This document shows positions 25,368 through 36,969 of a stretch of DNA of 64,000 nt, piece by piece. The DNA comes from Pseudoneurospora amorphoporcata. Lineage: Eukaryota; Ascomycota; Sordariomycetes; Sordariales; Sordariaceae. The stretch is from the NCBI GenBank assembly GCA_033297205.1, contig MU859190.1, positions 34,891 through 98,890 of the forward strand. Reading direction: 5' to 3'. The notes under the pieces were generated by a model, which was not told the origin of the DNA, ran no database searches, and saw nothing but the letters and a program-made list of their open reading frames with translations. The first letter of the stretch is position 1. The number at the start of each line of letters is the position of its first letter. The translations under genes were made by a program, and so were the position numbers.

Positions 25368-25694
25368 CAGTGACGGTACGAGACACTAATCCGCCGGCCC
25401 CAGCACACTATTCAATTTGGTCCTCGTGTAAAACCGCAACGCAACAAAGGTGAGTGCAACCAGCCATGTTATTATTGCACAAGCCATGATGTCGGCGTCG
25501 AGTGGTCGTCCGGCCTTGTCTGGTATTTTCCATTCTTGCCAGTATGTCCCGTTGACTGTTCCATTCGCGCTGGTCGTCACGTTGAAAGTCCCGTACCCAT
25601 TCCCCCCGACCATCGAATTTGCACCACCACCACCTTGTCCGCCCGTTCCTGTCTCCGCTGTGTCGTCTGCTGGCGTCGCTAGATCGATCGTCAT
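25368..25694 (-). pseudogene. Rhodopsin-domain membrane protein, N-terminal exon, broken
   Basis: The minus-strand frame starting MTIDLATPADD (ATG 25694) has a glycine-rich extracellular stretch with NVT, NGT and NGT glycosylation sites. Then comes a first helix ACAIITWLVALTFVALRFYTR and the motif LGPAD. In this family LGPAD (or LGWDD) is followed by tryptophan, but here a TAG stop (25388-25386) replaces it. The frame then resumes as CLVPSL up to a GTATGT donor at 25367. The rest of the gene lies beyond about 2 kb of repeats at 23100-21932. Taken together the gene has three UAG codons, one frameshift and a repeat insertion. Confidence 0.7.
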
Positions 25695-26893
25695 GGAGCC
25701 TCTCGTGGTTTGACACTGAGGCCTGCCTATCGCAGCGGAACTTGGAGCATGATAGGCCGCCCAAAAGAGGAGTTCCGGCCGTCGTGACCCGGTAGTTGCT
25801 GTCCTCTTTTTGCTCGTGGCCGCATGCAATGTCACACCCCCTCACGACACCGACAAGAAAAGTCCGGGGTAAATAGGTAGAGGTAGTCAGAGCGCTGACA
25901 AGGGCTGCTTGTTTTCTGCTGTCAGGAACTCGGTAAATATCTCCCGATTTTCGTGGACCCTCTTGGGTTCACCTGGTGGCTTGTGGTGACACTACCCGTC
26001 GTGAATAGCGAGCGGTGCGTTCACGTCTGGTTGCGCCCCTGGATGGGAGCCACCTGAAGGGGGCGCAAGGTCGCCGCCACAATTCAAAAACCTGGGGTAA
26101 TGACAGGGGTCAGGTTGGTGATGACCCCGACGGCCTCTTCATCGCATGTTTCTGCTGTGTTCATGTTTTGCTAGCGTGATGTGCCTAGCAGGCATTCGAC
26201 CGGATTTGGCTAACCGGTGAACAGGAATAGGGCGAAAACAGGCACCGGAGCCGATCCTCTGTGACCTTGGAAGTTCATTCTCCTGGCGGCCAAAGTTACG
26301 ACAGCGTTAGCCTAGAGCTGCGGACTCGATCCGTTTGGGACATGTTGAAATGCTGTTGTCAGACTCCTGGGCTTCTGTGTTTACTGTCCAATGGTGGGGT
26401 GAAGTGCCAATGGTGATGGATTACGGATGGATGGGAGGTCTTGAAAGTCGGTTGGTATTGCGATTGGCTGGGGGAGGTGAGTTTTGGATTGCTTTGATAT
26501 TGCAACTTCCGTCGCTCTGTCCTCGTCATACTGTATTATACCCATCCCATTCAGCCTCGTCCTTTTAAATTCCGGATCTTCTCCGATCAAATGACACATA
26601 GGCTCGGGATTTTCGCTCTGCTCCAGGCTCCACGGAGCATGTTCCTGCGGGAAGGATTCGAGCGGAAACTACCAGATGAGGGGAAGAAGAAGCAGGCACC
26701 CACGGCACGGCATATCTCCGGGGAAAACGTGCTGCCCCGTGCCTGGCCCCAGCCTTCCCGGAGGCGAAATGTATACCCTCACCCTGGTTTGATTGTTGGC
26801 GTGGTACATTGTGGGTTTTAGACGGGGAAGGTAACAGGGGTTAAAACTAATAAAATCACAGGCACGAGGAAGAATGCTCTGCAAATACGCCTA

Positions 26894-27104
26894 TCCCTTT
26901 AGCGGTGAAATCGTATCATTTTTGCCAAGAAAATCCGTATGGCCAACCGATTGGCCAATTTTTATCCACTTGTACATCTTGGCCACGCAGATAACTGAGC
27001 CTTGCCAGCTTTGGCGTGTTCTTGGCGAATTTTTGGGTGGTCACCAAGTACTGAAAGTAGAGATTGTCTTGGCAAAAAATGATACGATTTCACCGCTAAA
27101 GGAA
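26894..27104. mobile_element. Tc1/mariner-type MITE, TA target duplication
   Basis: A 211-bp element with terminal inverted repeats of 37 and 38 bp. The left arm is 26894-26930 (starts TCCCTTTAGCGG, ends TTGCCAAGA). The right arm is 27067-27104, its complement starting TTCCTTTAGCGG. The arms differ by one C/T and by one T in a T-run. TA dinucleotides flank both sides (26892-26893 and 27105-27106), the hallmark of Tc1/mariner insertion. There is no coding capacity, so it must be mobilised in trans. Confidence 0.85.
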
Positions 27105-27169
27105 TAAGAGGTTTGTGTGCGGTTAACTCTTTCTCACTTTGAGATCAGGCGATTTCAGCCAATCAGATA

Positions 27170-27233
27170 GCGTGGTTAGACCTGTCCTGCGTTGTAAACC
27201 ACCCTGTAAGAAAATATGGGGTTTGAACCACGC
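27170..27233. repeat. Possible 64-bp palindromic mini-element flanked by TA
   Basis: GCGTGGTT at the left and AACCACGC at the right are perfect inverted ends, each bordered outside by TA (27168-27169, 27234-27235). The size is very small, so chance is possible. Confidence 0.3.
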
Positions 27234-28656
27234 TAACAATCAAACCAGCATCAATAGGTAACTTCAAACCCACTTTGACTTGAAGGCCGGCTAAGACATC
27301 AACCATTCATTTAATGCTGATTCGGTGATCATTTTCCGTGACGGTTTGCCAGGACAGCTAACAGGGATGTCATCCTTGTCTTTCTGCCAAAGTGCCACAT
27401 GCTCCGAGCAGGGATAATGGGATCTTGGCTTTTTACTCATGGCAACAGATCACGGAGCACGTTCGGATTTGGGAACGGCAACCAACATCTATCTGTCAAC
27501 TCTACTTGTGTGAAGCCGGGATGAAGCATTATTCTCTTCTCGCACAAGCTTTTTGTCCGATCGATCGAACGAATTGTCAAAAAATTTGCTTTTATCTTTT
27601 CGGCAAAGAACTACCATCCTTGCTGACAATAACGACATCGACCCTATCATTCATTGGCTACCTACTTTGACAGGCGGGTCTGGCGTTCCTGACATGATCC
27701 CTGGAAGCTAGCTCTAGCTAGCAAATCCACGTTGGTGAGGTGGTTGGATGGTGATGGCTTCAAAAGCGAGCTTGGCGTTGCTTGGATGAGCTTTCAGCAA
27801 CTTGGCGAAGGTCGAACTAACGAGCGATTGCGGATGGAGGTATGTTGGAAGGAATTATCAAAAGCGGACGGTGTAAAGTGATGGAGAAAGAAAAGGAAAG
27901 AAAATGAAAAGCTAGTCGCTTTTCATGTATAGGTCTTTACATTCTACATCTTGAAAAAGGTTCTTAACCGGAAACTTGTCAGGGAATTCCGACTTCAGAA
28001 TAAATTTATGTCCTTCACTCAATCTCACGTCTCAACCTACATGGATGCACCGATTAGATTCCCCCCCAAAAAAGTCGGAAACTACAACCTGGGTCGAGTA
28101 GAAAAGGTAGTAGAGGGTTATATGCTAGCACTTTCTAACACAAGGCTACCCAAACAAGATAAAAAGAAGCCGCCTCACCCTATTCTCCAAAACTCTACCT
28201 CTAGCCCAGAGCAATCTCCAAAGGACAAAGACATACGGCTAGACACCAACCACTAAGCGCCAACACCTTCTCTTTTATGTGTAGTATGTCTCGTCTAACG
28301 GCAAATGAAACAAATGAAAAGCAAAGAGCCAGCCAAACAGCTCAATATACGCCTTTAACATCCACCCAAGGAGGGAAAAGAAATCCAATGAAACCTCCCT
28401 TTCCTATCCAACCGGATTCCATCCCATCCTACCCGATCCCTTGTATAGCCGTCATTATCATTACAATTAGCGTACACGGGTCATAAACAGCCGGTCACTC
28501 GAGGCCGGTCGAGCACAGTCGACGACAGCCAAGGTCGGTCCAAGCGAGAGTCGAAGCTGACAAGACAAGCAGGCTGTCGACCGGCAACCGGAGAAGCCGC
28601 GAAGAAGCGATCAGTCACCACAAAGGGGACCAGTCAGCATTTCTACTCCTCACGTC

Positions 28657-30401
28657 TTACGATTTCCCGAACTCATGGCTCTGTGGCAGTCCCGCGAGCT
28701 CTTCCTCTTCCTCGTCCAGCTGGCCGCCCTGAGAAGAAGAGGAAGATCCTCCATTCAACTTCCGTGCCCGCTCGACCGCCTCTTCCAGCTCTTGATGATG
28801 TCTCGCCACGACTTGACGCATCTTGCCCAAGTTGAGCTGCAACATGTTGGTCTCCTGATCAAGCATGCCACGCTCGTGTTCCGTCAGCATCAGCCGGCGC
28901 TGTAGCATCTCGACGCGCTCGCGCTCGCACACCTGCCAGGCGTCCTTTCGGATCTGCTCGGCGGCAGCGCGGGGATCTTGGCTCATAGCTATCGTGGCCA
29001 TGGTGTTGCTTGGTCGGTGCTGGCCGAGGCCTCCGGGCCCTCCTGGCATTCCCATTCCCATTCCTGCTCCGGGACCGCCGACCATGGGCTGTTGTGTTGC
29101 TTGATGCATGTATGGTGATGGTATTGGGAGAGGTGCTGGAGAGGTCATACCCGAAGTCATCACCAAGCCTGCTGAGCCCATAGGCATGGACATGCCGCCA
29201 TGGATGTTGGTTACTGGCATACCCATGTTCATGCCCATACCCATACCGTTGCTGGGCATACCGTTAGGCATACCATTCGGCATACCGTTAGGCATACCAT
29301 TCGACATACCGTCCGGCATACCGTTGGGCATACCCATGCCGTTAGCCATCCCATTGTTCATACCATTGTTCATGCCGTTGCTCATTCCCATGGGCATTCC
29401 CATCGGTGTAATCGGTTGACCCCCGGGTCCACCAATAGGCGTCGTTGGTGTTGAGTAGGCGTTGCGTGGATGCACCTGATAATCTGCCGTCCAGGCCACA
29501 GGGCCACTGACTCCTGGAGTGTGGGTCTGCATGGTCTGCATAATGTTTGGTCGGCCTGGGAAGTTGGGAATAGGACCAGGGTGCTTGCGCTTCATCTGGG
29601 TCTGGAGAACTGCCGTGTTCAGCGCACTGGCGGTCGCGAGCTTTGGTTTAACGTCCGGTTTCCCGATCTTGCTGGTTGATTTGACCTTCCTATGAAGAGG
29701 CCCAGTTGGAACCAGGTTTGCTTTCCCCAATCTTCTCGCCTGACCCCCTGGAGATGCTGGTTCGTTGACGCTGGGTTTCTGCATAAGCGGTACTAGGCGC
29801 TGGTTGTTGGGTTCGATTTTGACCTCGGCAGATTCGCTCCTCCTTAAGGACGCAAAGTCAGGAAACTCGGTGTAGGGAGAACGAGCCGGCTGGCTGCCGG
29901 TCTCCCAGCCTGCCGAAGCATTTGGGTAGGACATGGAGTCCTCGGGCGACATTGAGTGTGTCATTGCTGCTGCGCCAAAATAGTCGCCACCATGGGGATA
30001 TGGTTCGTGAGAAGGCGTCACTGAAGCAACGCTCCAGTCGGCGGCGAACATGGAGGCATTTGGGTCATGGCCGCCCCATCGCGGAGTGCCTGTTGGTGTT
30101 TGCTGATTTTCCCAGGCATTGAAGGGAACACCTTCTGTTACCACAGGCATGGGAACGCTCATGCCGGCTTGTGTCCATGGACTCGTGACGATATTTTGGG
30201 TATCCCATGCTTGAAGGGCTTCGTTCGGATGGACCTGGGAGGTGGGCACCTAAGGTGGAAAAGCTGGGTTAGTATAAGCTCTGATGCATGTGCCTTGCAT
30301 CTTGTATGTACATGTCAAGCAAAGCGATGGGAAGGGAACTGGAGCGTGATGCGCACCTCTCCCAGGCCGTTGTCGTTGGACATGTAGCTGTCTGCCATCA
30401 T
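28657..30401 (-). CDS. Met-rich, coiled-coil nuclear-type hypothetical protein
   Basis: Predicted 545-aa protein, not recognised as a named family. Exon 1 is 30401-30357 (starts MMADSYMSNDNGLGE) and exon 2 is 30249-28657. The 107-nt intron has a perfect TACTAAC branch site and keeps phase 0. I prefer this to a start at 30249, where the codon is GTG. The N-terminal half is hydrophilic and rich in P, S, Q and W. A Gly-Met-Pro-Asn repeat region occupies about residues 290-365. A strong coiled coil with many charged residues (from EQIRKDAW to ELEEAVERARKL) lies at about 435-510, followed by a serine run and an acidic stretch DEEEEE. Basic patches (KRKHPG, KVKSTSKIGKPDVKPK) could serve nuclear import. 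A bZIP-like regulator lacking an obvious basic region, or a scaffold protein, are possibilities; both are guesses. Confidence 0.8.
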
Positions 30402-33400
30402 TCCGGTGTTGCTTGGTGCAGTGCCTTGGCTCCCGAGTCCAAAACGCGGGGCGCAACCACGACTTTTGAATGCGACGGGAATCGCTGTGACAGGTACAGA
30501 CAGCTACAGTAGCGTTGCACAAGCTTGTGCACTTGTTGAGATTGGACGGGGCGCGGGGTGTGACGTTGTGGTAGTGGTGGTATTGGTGGTGCCGTGGTGG
30601 TGTGGTGCGTTCCCTGCGAATCGCCAAATCCTAAAACGAGCGTGTTGTTGCCGTCTTGTAATCCTCTTCAACGAGACGGAAGCGTTTGAGTCGTTGTAGT
30701 CGAAGGTCGTGTTGGTGCAGTGATAGCGAGGTGACTTTTGTTAGTTCGTCGCTCTTCCCGCCTCGGTGGTGCTAGTGGTCAGTCAGTGGTGGATGTTGGC
30801 CGTGACTGATGGTGCTCTGGCGCTGCTTCTGGGTGGTGCTGGGAGGTGCTTGGCGTCCGATGACGCAGGTGATGGAGCCGTTAGTTGGGGCGCAGCTCAA
30901 CTGTTGGATGCAGCCGTCTGCTTCCCCGCCAGGTTGTCTTCTGCACGCGCTTGCCGCCCTGCCAGGACGGAACAGGATGCCGACTAATTGACAGCTTTGG
31001 ATCTGCAGGGCCGATGCCGCGTTGGGAGCTCAACAAGAGGAGTAAAGTGTTTGGTGTTGTTGTTCGTGTCCGTACGTGGAAATTGATTTCCCTGGAATAA
31101 ACTCACTGGCCGTTGTTGCGCTGCAAGTTCAGTTCCCTTGTCGAGTTCAGGCTGTGGAAGGTCCCCCAAAAGTCGGAGTCAAGTCGCCAACAACGTCATT
31201 TTGAACACTTGCCGCAACAGAAGTCGCACACGCAACCCGACCTGACATGGCGCGACTTACTTTTATAGATTCCCCTTTCGCCTTTCACGCAGCACGCGCG
31301 GGGGTGGTGTGTGGGATATTGATCATGATGGGATGCTAGTGCCGGAGTTGCATTTTTTTTTTCTTCTTATTTCTCGCTTGGCGCTGCGATCGTGATCTCC
31401 GGTCGGCGCATCGCAGTCTGCAAATGCCGTTGGAATGCACATCGCCATGTCCATGCTGGACAGTGGTTGAACCGACTTAGAATTAGTGTTTGAGTGTGGC
31501 TTAGGAAAATGACATCCATTGCACCGGCGGAACCTCCGTTGTTGAGAGCACATTTCATTTGCAGTCGCAGGGGCACATTGCACTCTTTGGTAGCGGGCAG
31601 TTGCGACTTCACAAAGACAAGCCGATCGAGAATTGGGGATATCGAATCTCCCAGGAGGGCAAGTGGGATCACCATCATGTTGTCCATCGTCCCGTCCTGC
31701 ATTGGATTCAGCACTTGCACTGCACTCATAAGGTACCTTAGGTACCTACATATGAGCAGCTGGTGATAAGCCAAGATAAGCGCTTATCGCAGTGCGCCAG
31801 CCCGCTGCAGACCGTCTGAGGACCGCAATCGCGTCATCCCCACTCTCTAGCGTGCCGTCTTCCGGTGGCGGGGATGCGGTGGTCCGTGGTGGGGGTGGGT
31901 TGTTCGGCAATGCCGTGCATTTCATTTTGAAAGACTGCGGGGCATCCAACCATGGTGATGTGTCGGCAACGGAGATGCACCCAGCGCTGCAAATACGAAC
32001 GTCTTGTGACAACCGAAGCTCTTAAAAGCCGAGAAATGGGCAGATGGACGACCAAATCCCATTCAAATGGTTCGCATCGGCTCTGTGCTGGCACGACAAG
32101 GATGCCGTGGTCTTCAACCCGACCGGCCTCGGCGTTCTAGGCCTGCCTGTGTCGGTGGCCCGGCGCTGTCTCCTGAAGAGGATCGGAGCGCCGCACACCT
32201 GATGAGTACCCAATACCCATAATTTGATATGTATCTCCGGCCCCTTTTGAGACATTCCCGATCCCATCTTGCAGCTACCGGCGCCGGCGCCGATCCCCTT
32301 CAAGTTTGCTTTTGTTTTTCGGCGAATGAGTCCCCAGATGCGGCACTGCGAGGTCTGCCGGCTCCCCTTTCCCATCGGACCCTGCTCAGCTGATGATGGC
32401 CCAATACATAGCCCGGCCACCTTCAATTCATAGGTATGTATCTGGCAGACGTTTTCTCCGTTGCTCTCATCCACATGCCTTTTTGCGCTACCGGGTGCTG
32501 GAATCCTCAGCATCTCATTTGGACAGCATAGCCCCAGTTGGTGATCCCCTTTTTCCAGAGAGGGAAGGAATACTAGTCAATCGGTGATCATTTCCTTCCC
32601 CTTCAAAGTCACGTCTATCACTAAGATATCTCATATCACGACAGGAGTCGGTGTGCCTCAGAATGATGGACATTAGTCCTTTCCCGGTGTTTGTTTTAAG
32701 CGCAGTTGGCGTCTCCCTCCCGTTCTTCCTTCTTTCTTTTCCAGCCATGTACCTTGTGCCTTCTTGCTTCTTTTGGTCTGTTAAACTTTTCCGCAGTTTA
32801 TCCCCACCAGCGTTCTCCACCGGTACATATTCGGCCACCCCGTTTAGCCGGTCAACTCACCGGTCCACATCTTGTTGGGGCTCGTGACAAAAATCTTTGA
32901 CAAGACTCGGTCGAACCTCACAAACCCACAGAATGTCCAAAAGCTTTGCACAAGTCACCCTTCATATGTTGCTGTGCAAATTTTGAACCCCCTTCTCCTC
33001 AAATTCACCGCCGCCCGAAGTTCGCGCGAATGCAGATCCCGATTCCGCGTCGATCACTGCTCGGGTTCCATCACTATCAATCCCCATCCTCGATCTCAAC
33101 AGTCATGGGAACCCTACTGTGAACAGCATCACGAGTTTATCTTTCAAACTCTTTTTTTGCCGCTGTGGATTTCATCTTGTGCAGCTCCATAGCCTCCATC
33201 CATCGCACCCATCACTTTTTTTTTACCCGCTGCAAGCCGAGACATCGGACGGCATACCGGAGCGGTCTTATAGTGTACGTAATCAAATCGGCGACGCTGT
33301 CCGGCGCCTCTACCCACCTCGGCCACCACTTGAACGACAGCCGCCAAGCCGACCGGGCCGTCCTCCCGGCCTCCGGGCCCGGCACTGGGAGTTAAAGTTG

Positions 33401-34921
33401 ACTCAGTTGCCCGTACCCAGCGGCAGAGTGGCGTTTGCTGCAGTCAAATCCCGACGACAGCCGCCGGCCGGTTTGGAGCGATAGGGCACGATGATCAGAC
33501 GGACGTCGCTTTATCTACAGGGTACATTAGCGCAGGTACACTTGCCTACCCGCTCGTTTCCTGCCCGTCTTGAGATTATAACTTGTGTGGGTGCATGGGC
33601 AGGGCCGTGAGCAAGCGCATCACCAAGAACTGCCCGCTCTTTATTAGGACATCAGTCATGTATCTACCCTGCTTGGTAGCACCGGTAGCGTTATCCGGGT
33701 TGGAATCATACCGCTTTTCGCTCCTAGCCCAGTTCTGCGTCACATTGTCCCTTCTGGTCTCCTTCTGCCAGCCCCCAAGAAGATTTCAGGCCTATTCATG
33801 TGTTGGAAGACACTACTAGTAGTCAAGCGTTCTCCGGTCAATCTCTGGAAGATGAAGATTTTCCGTCCTTGGACCTTGGCAAAGCTTGTTATCGATCAGG
33901 CTTTCAACAAACGCGGGTCATCCAGGCCTTTCTGAACCTTCGGTCTCTTCGATAATTATTCCCGATTCCACGTCCACGACGCAAAGCCAGCAAAGTCGTT
34001 GTACCAGTGCGAGAAACCATCTCAACTCAAAACGTGGTCCGCATCTCGAGTCTCACCACATACTGCGGTGGCTCTCACTCATTATGCGAGAGCTCAGAGC
34101 GGTCCCCAACAACCAAGGCCCTAACAAATGTTTGCACGTTTGATTCTCGCAAGGAGCCAACATTTACGCTAGCGAAGAACCAAGCACGAGTTGGATGTTA
34201 TGTCTGCGCAAAAAGGGCAGGGCAGTCTTTGTCTTCCAAGGCAAAAGGGGGGGGCGCAACTTACCCTAGTACCAACATCCCTTATATTAGATACACAAAG
34301 CACAAAGCCTCTCTCTCCTCCCTTGTATCTGAAAACCCGGAGAATAATCGCGAAACCGTTCCCGGCTTATTGGTCAGGCACATGGCATTGTGTGGCCATG
34401 TGCTGAGATATTCCTTCACCCCGATTCCTATAACACCCGTGAAGCGAAGTTTGTACCATCACGCCGCACTCCAGTTGATCATCAGATGGGACCCAACAGC
34501 GCCTTCGTCTCATCGTGTCACAAAGATCAGGCCCGAGGCCCCAACCAACCACACTTCATGGGCGGGGCGGGGGGGGCAAGTTCAGATGAATCTACGGAAC
34601 TAAATAACACCATTGTTCCATTGTTGAACGATACCAATATCCGACGGGTTGGTCGGCAGGTTAGTGGCCGGGCACAATTCCCGTACCAGACACTAATCCA
34701 TAACTGGCCCCCCAACCGCCAAACCAAACTATCACGTCGAAAGGGCCGAGTGATCAGTTCAGGTGAATGAAACAAAGACCGCGCCCAAATCGTTGAATCA
34801 ATAAGAAAGACCTTACATATATCCCCTCCCAGATCAACCCGGAGAAAGGACGGATGCTTTCACATCTCCCATCCGCCTGTCTCTCCCGTCCAACATCTGG
34901 GCAGCACGATAGTAGGGCGCG
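30402..34921. other. Intergenic, no supported gene
   Basis: About 4.5 kb. It includes the presumed promoter of the coiled-coil protein and the upstream region of the carboxylesterase. Open frames are short, on both strands, and lack domains or joinable exons. Confidence 0.5.
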
Positions 34922-36666
34922 ATGAGAGCAGTATTTGTCTTTGCCTTTGAGGTGTTGCCCACAATCATCCTCCTCCTAGCCTCGACTGCAGCATGCGTTC
35001 AAATAGCAGTCAATGTCACCTATAGCGAGTACGTCGGAACCCAACTCGGCAGCGGTGTCAGTCAATGGCTTGGTCTCCGATACGCGGCACCGCCTGTTGG
35101 TGCTTTGAGATTCGCTCCTCCACAGGATCCGCCGTTCAACTCGGTACCTCAAGCGGCAAATAAGGTGAGAAGCCCCATAGGCCGGATGGCGCGAAGGCCA
35201 GAGACAGCTCATAGGGCAATATTAGCTAACCGCTGAGGCAATAGCATCGAAATTGGTGTGTCCGAAGGCCAGTTAGCTTGACTTGGGAGGATTGCCTGTT
35301 CCTAGACGTCTACGCGCCAACAAATGCGACCACGGATTCGAAGCTCCCTGTCTTTGTCTTTATCCAAGGTGGGGGCTTCAACGACAATGCAAACCCCAAC
35401 CTCAACGGAACCGGCCTCGTAAAGGCTAGCTCAAACAGCATCGTGGTGGTTACCCTCAACTACCGCGTAGGGCCCTACGGGTTCCTCGCCAACAGACAGC
35501 AAAGCGTTGCCAACAACGGTCTTCGAGACCAACGCAAGGCTTTGGAATGGGTGCAAAAGTACATCAGCCAGTTTGGAGGCAACCCTAACCATGTCGTTCT
35601 TGGGGGAGCCTCAGCCGGCGCGGCCAGTGTCGCTTACCACATGATGGCCGACAAAGATGGCAACAGGAAATTGTTCCACGCAGCAGCCGTCGAATCCGTC
35701 TCCTTCGGCACCGTTCTCACCGTGGACCAAGCCCATTATCAGTATGACAACCTGGTGAACCGCCTCGGCTGCGCCAGCAGCGACTCCGCGGCCAGCATAG
35801 CTTGCTTGCGATCCAAAAGTCAAAAAGAAATTGCCGATAAGGACAGCGATATCCCCTACCCGGGCTCGTCCACCAGACCCATCTACATGTGGTCGCCCGT
35901 CATCGACGGCGACTTTGTGACCGACTACCCCTACTCTGCCTTCCAGAACGGTAAATTCACCCGCAACATGCCCGTCATCTTCGGCGACGACACCAACGGC
36001 GGTGCCGGATTTGCACCCAGCCGCATCAGCTCCCTACGCGACAGCAATCAGTTCATCAAGGACAACTTCCCCGCCATCACCCTCGCCCAGCTCGATACGC
36101 TCAACAAGCTGTACCCCAACCCGCACGCGTCCACTTGTCCCAGCATGGGGTGCTGGCGGGGACAAGCAGGCAATGTCTACGGCGAGATGAGGTACATGTG
36201 TCCTGGTCTGTACCTCAACGACGCGTTTGACAACTACAACGACCACTACCAAAAGGGCACAAGCTCATGGGCGTATCGGTGGAACGTCGAGGACAAAGAC
36301 CAAATGGCAGCCGGGCTGGGGGTGCCGCATATCGTGGAGTTGAACGCGCTTTTTGGGCCAACGAATATGTATTATACCGGGCAGGTGCCCAAGAGCTACT
36401 GGCCGGGAATGACGAACGCGGCGGCGGTGCAGGTGATTCAGGGCTATTGGGTCAGCTTTATCAAGACGTTTGATCCGAATACGTTGCGGTGGGGTGGAAG
36501 CGCGGAGTGGAAGGCCTGGAAGAGTGGGAAGGGTGGGAGTGAGCGGCATCAGAGGTTGTTGTTTGGGACGGGAGGGAAGACGGCGATGGAGGAGATTTCT
36601 AGGGGGTCGGGGTTGGCGGTGAGGTGTGCGTATCTGCAGTCTATTGGGACGAGTTTGTGGCAATGA
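34922..36666 (+). CDS. Secreted type-B carboxylesterase/lipase
   Basis: Predicted 554-aa secreted alpha/beta-hydrolase that would cleave carboxylic esters. Exon 1 is 34922-35164 and exon 2 is 35245-36666; the 80-nt intron (GTGAGA...CTAAC...TAG) keeps phase 0. The first about 25 residues are a hydrophobic signal peptide. Family motifs are GLRYAAPP, WEDCLFLDVYAP, the oxyanion-hole QGGGF and the nucleophile elbow GGASAG (Ser about 204). The histidine is in VPHIVEL (His about 443). The acid position, usually a Glu in a context like T-N-E-G, reads T-N-G-G here (Gly about 333), so the third triad member is not obvious. A Ty1/copia element has landed 50 bp after the stop, so the native 3' end and polyadenylation are probably altered. 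Confidence 0.9.
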
Positions 36667-36718
36667 GAAGGGGGATGGGATGTGAGGTGGTCATGGTTTT
36701 GGGTTGTGATTCTTTTTT

Positions 36719-36874
36719 TCTTGGGTTCGTGGGCACAAGAAGTGTGTTGATTGTGCTAACCAGGAAGACAAGAAAGGAAAAGAAAATGTGAAGGGCTAAA
36801 TACATGGTGGTGCGGGCTGGTGGGCCCACATGACAATGTCAGTGAATGGAGGTGGGACAGACCCCACCACAACA
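36719..36874 (-). repeat. 3' LTR of the copia element
   Basis: This 156-bp LTR is identical to 41674-41829. On the element's strand it starts TGTTGTGG and ends CCCAAGA, so the usual CA end is replaced by GA. The last bases of the internal region next to it (minus strand, ending GGGGGCG) form the probable polypurine tract at about 36875-36885. Confidence 0.93.
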
Positions 36875-36969
36875 CGCCCCCGTAGCCCGAAACGGCTCCC
36901 AGAGGCTCATCACAATGTAAACAAACAAATCCCATGGTGTTGAGTAATCTCAACCCATCAATATTCAGC

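Larger units (their letters stand above)
25700..28656. other. Intergenic with small transposable elements
   Basis: No gene is supported. A mariner-type MITE (26894-27104) and a possible 64-bp TA-flanked palindromic element (27170-27233) are listed separately. Other frames are short and featureless. Confidence 0.55.

Noticed and set aside
36641..36829. 62-codon minus-strand frame starting MGPPARTT
   Set aside because: It is the LTR copy of the start of the long copia frame, not a separate gene.
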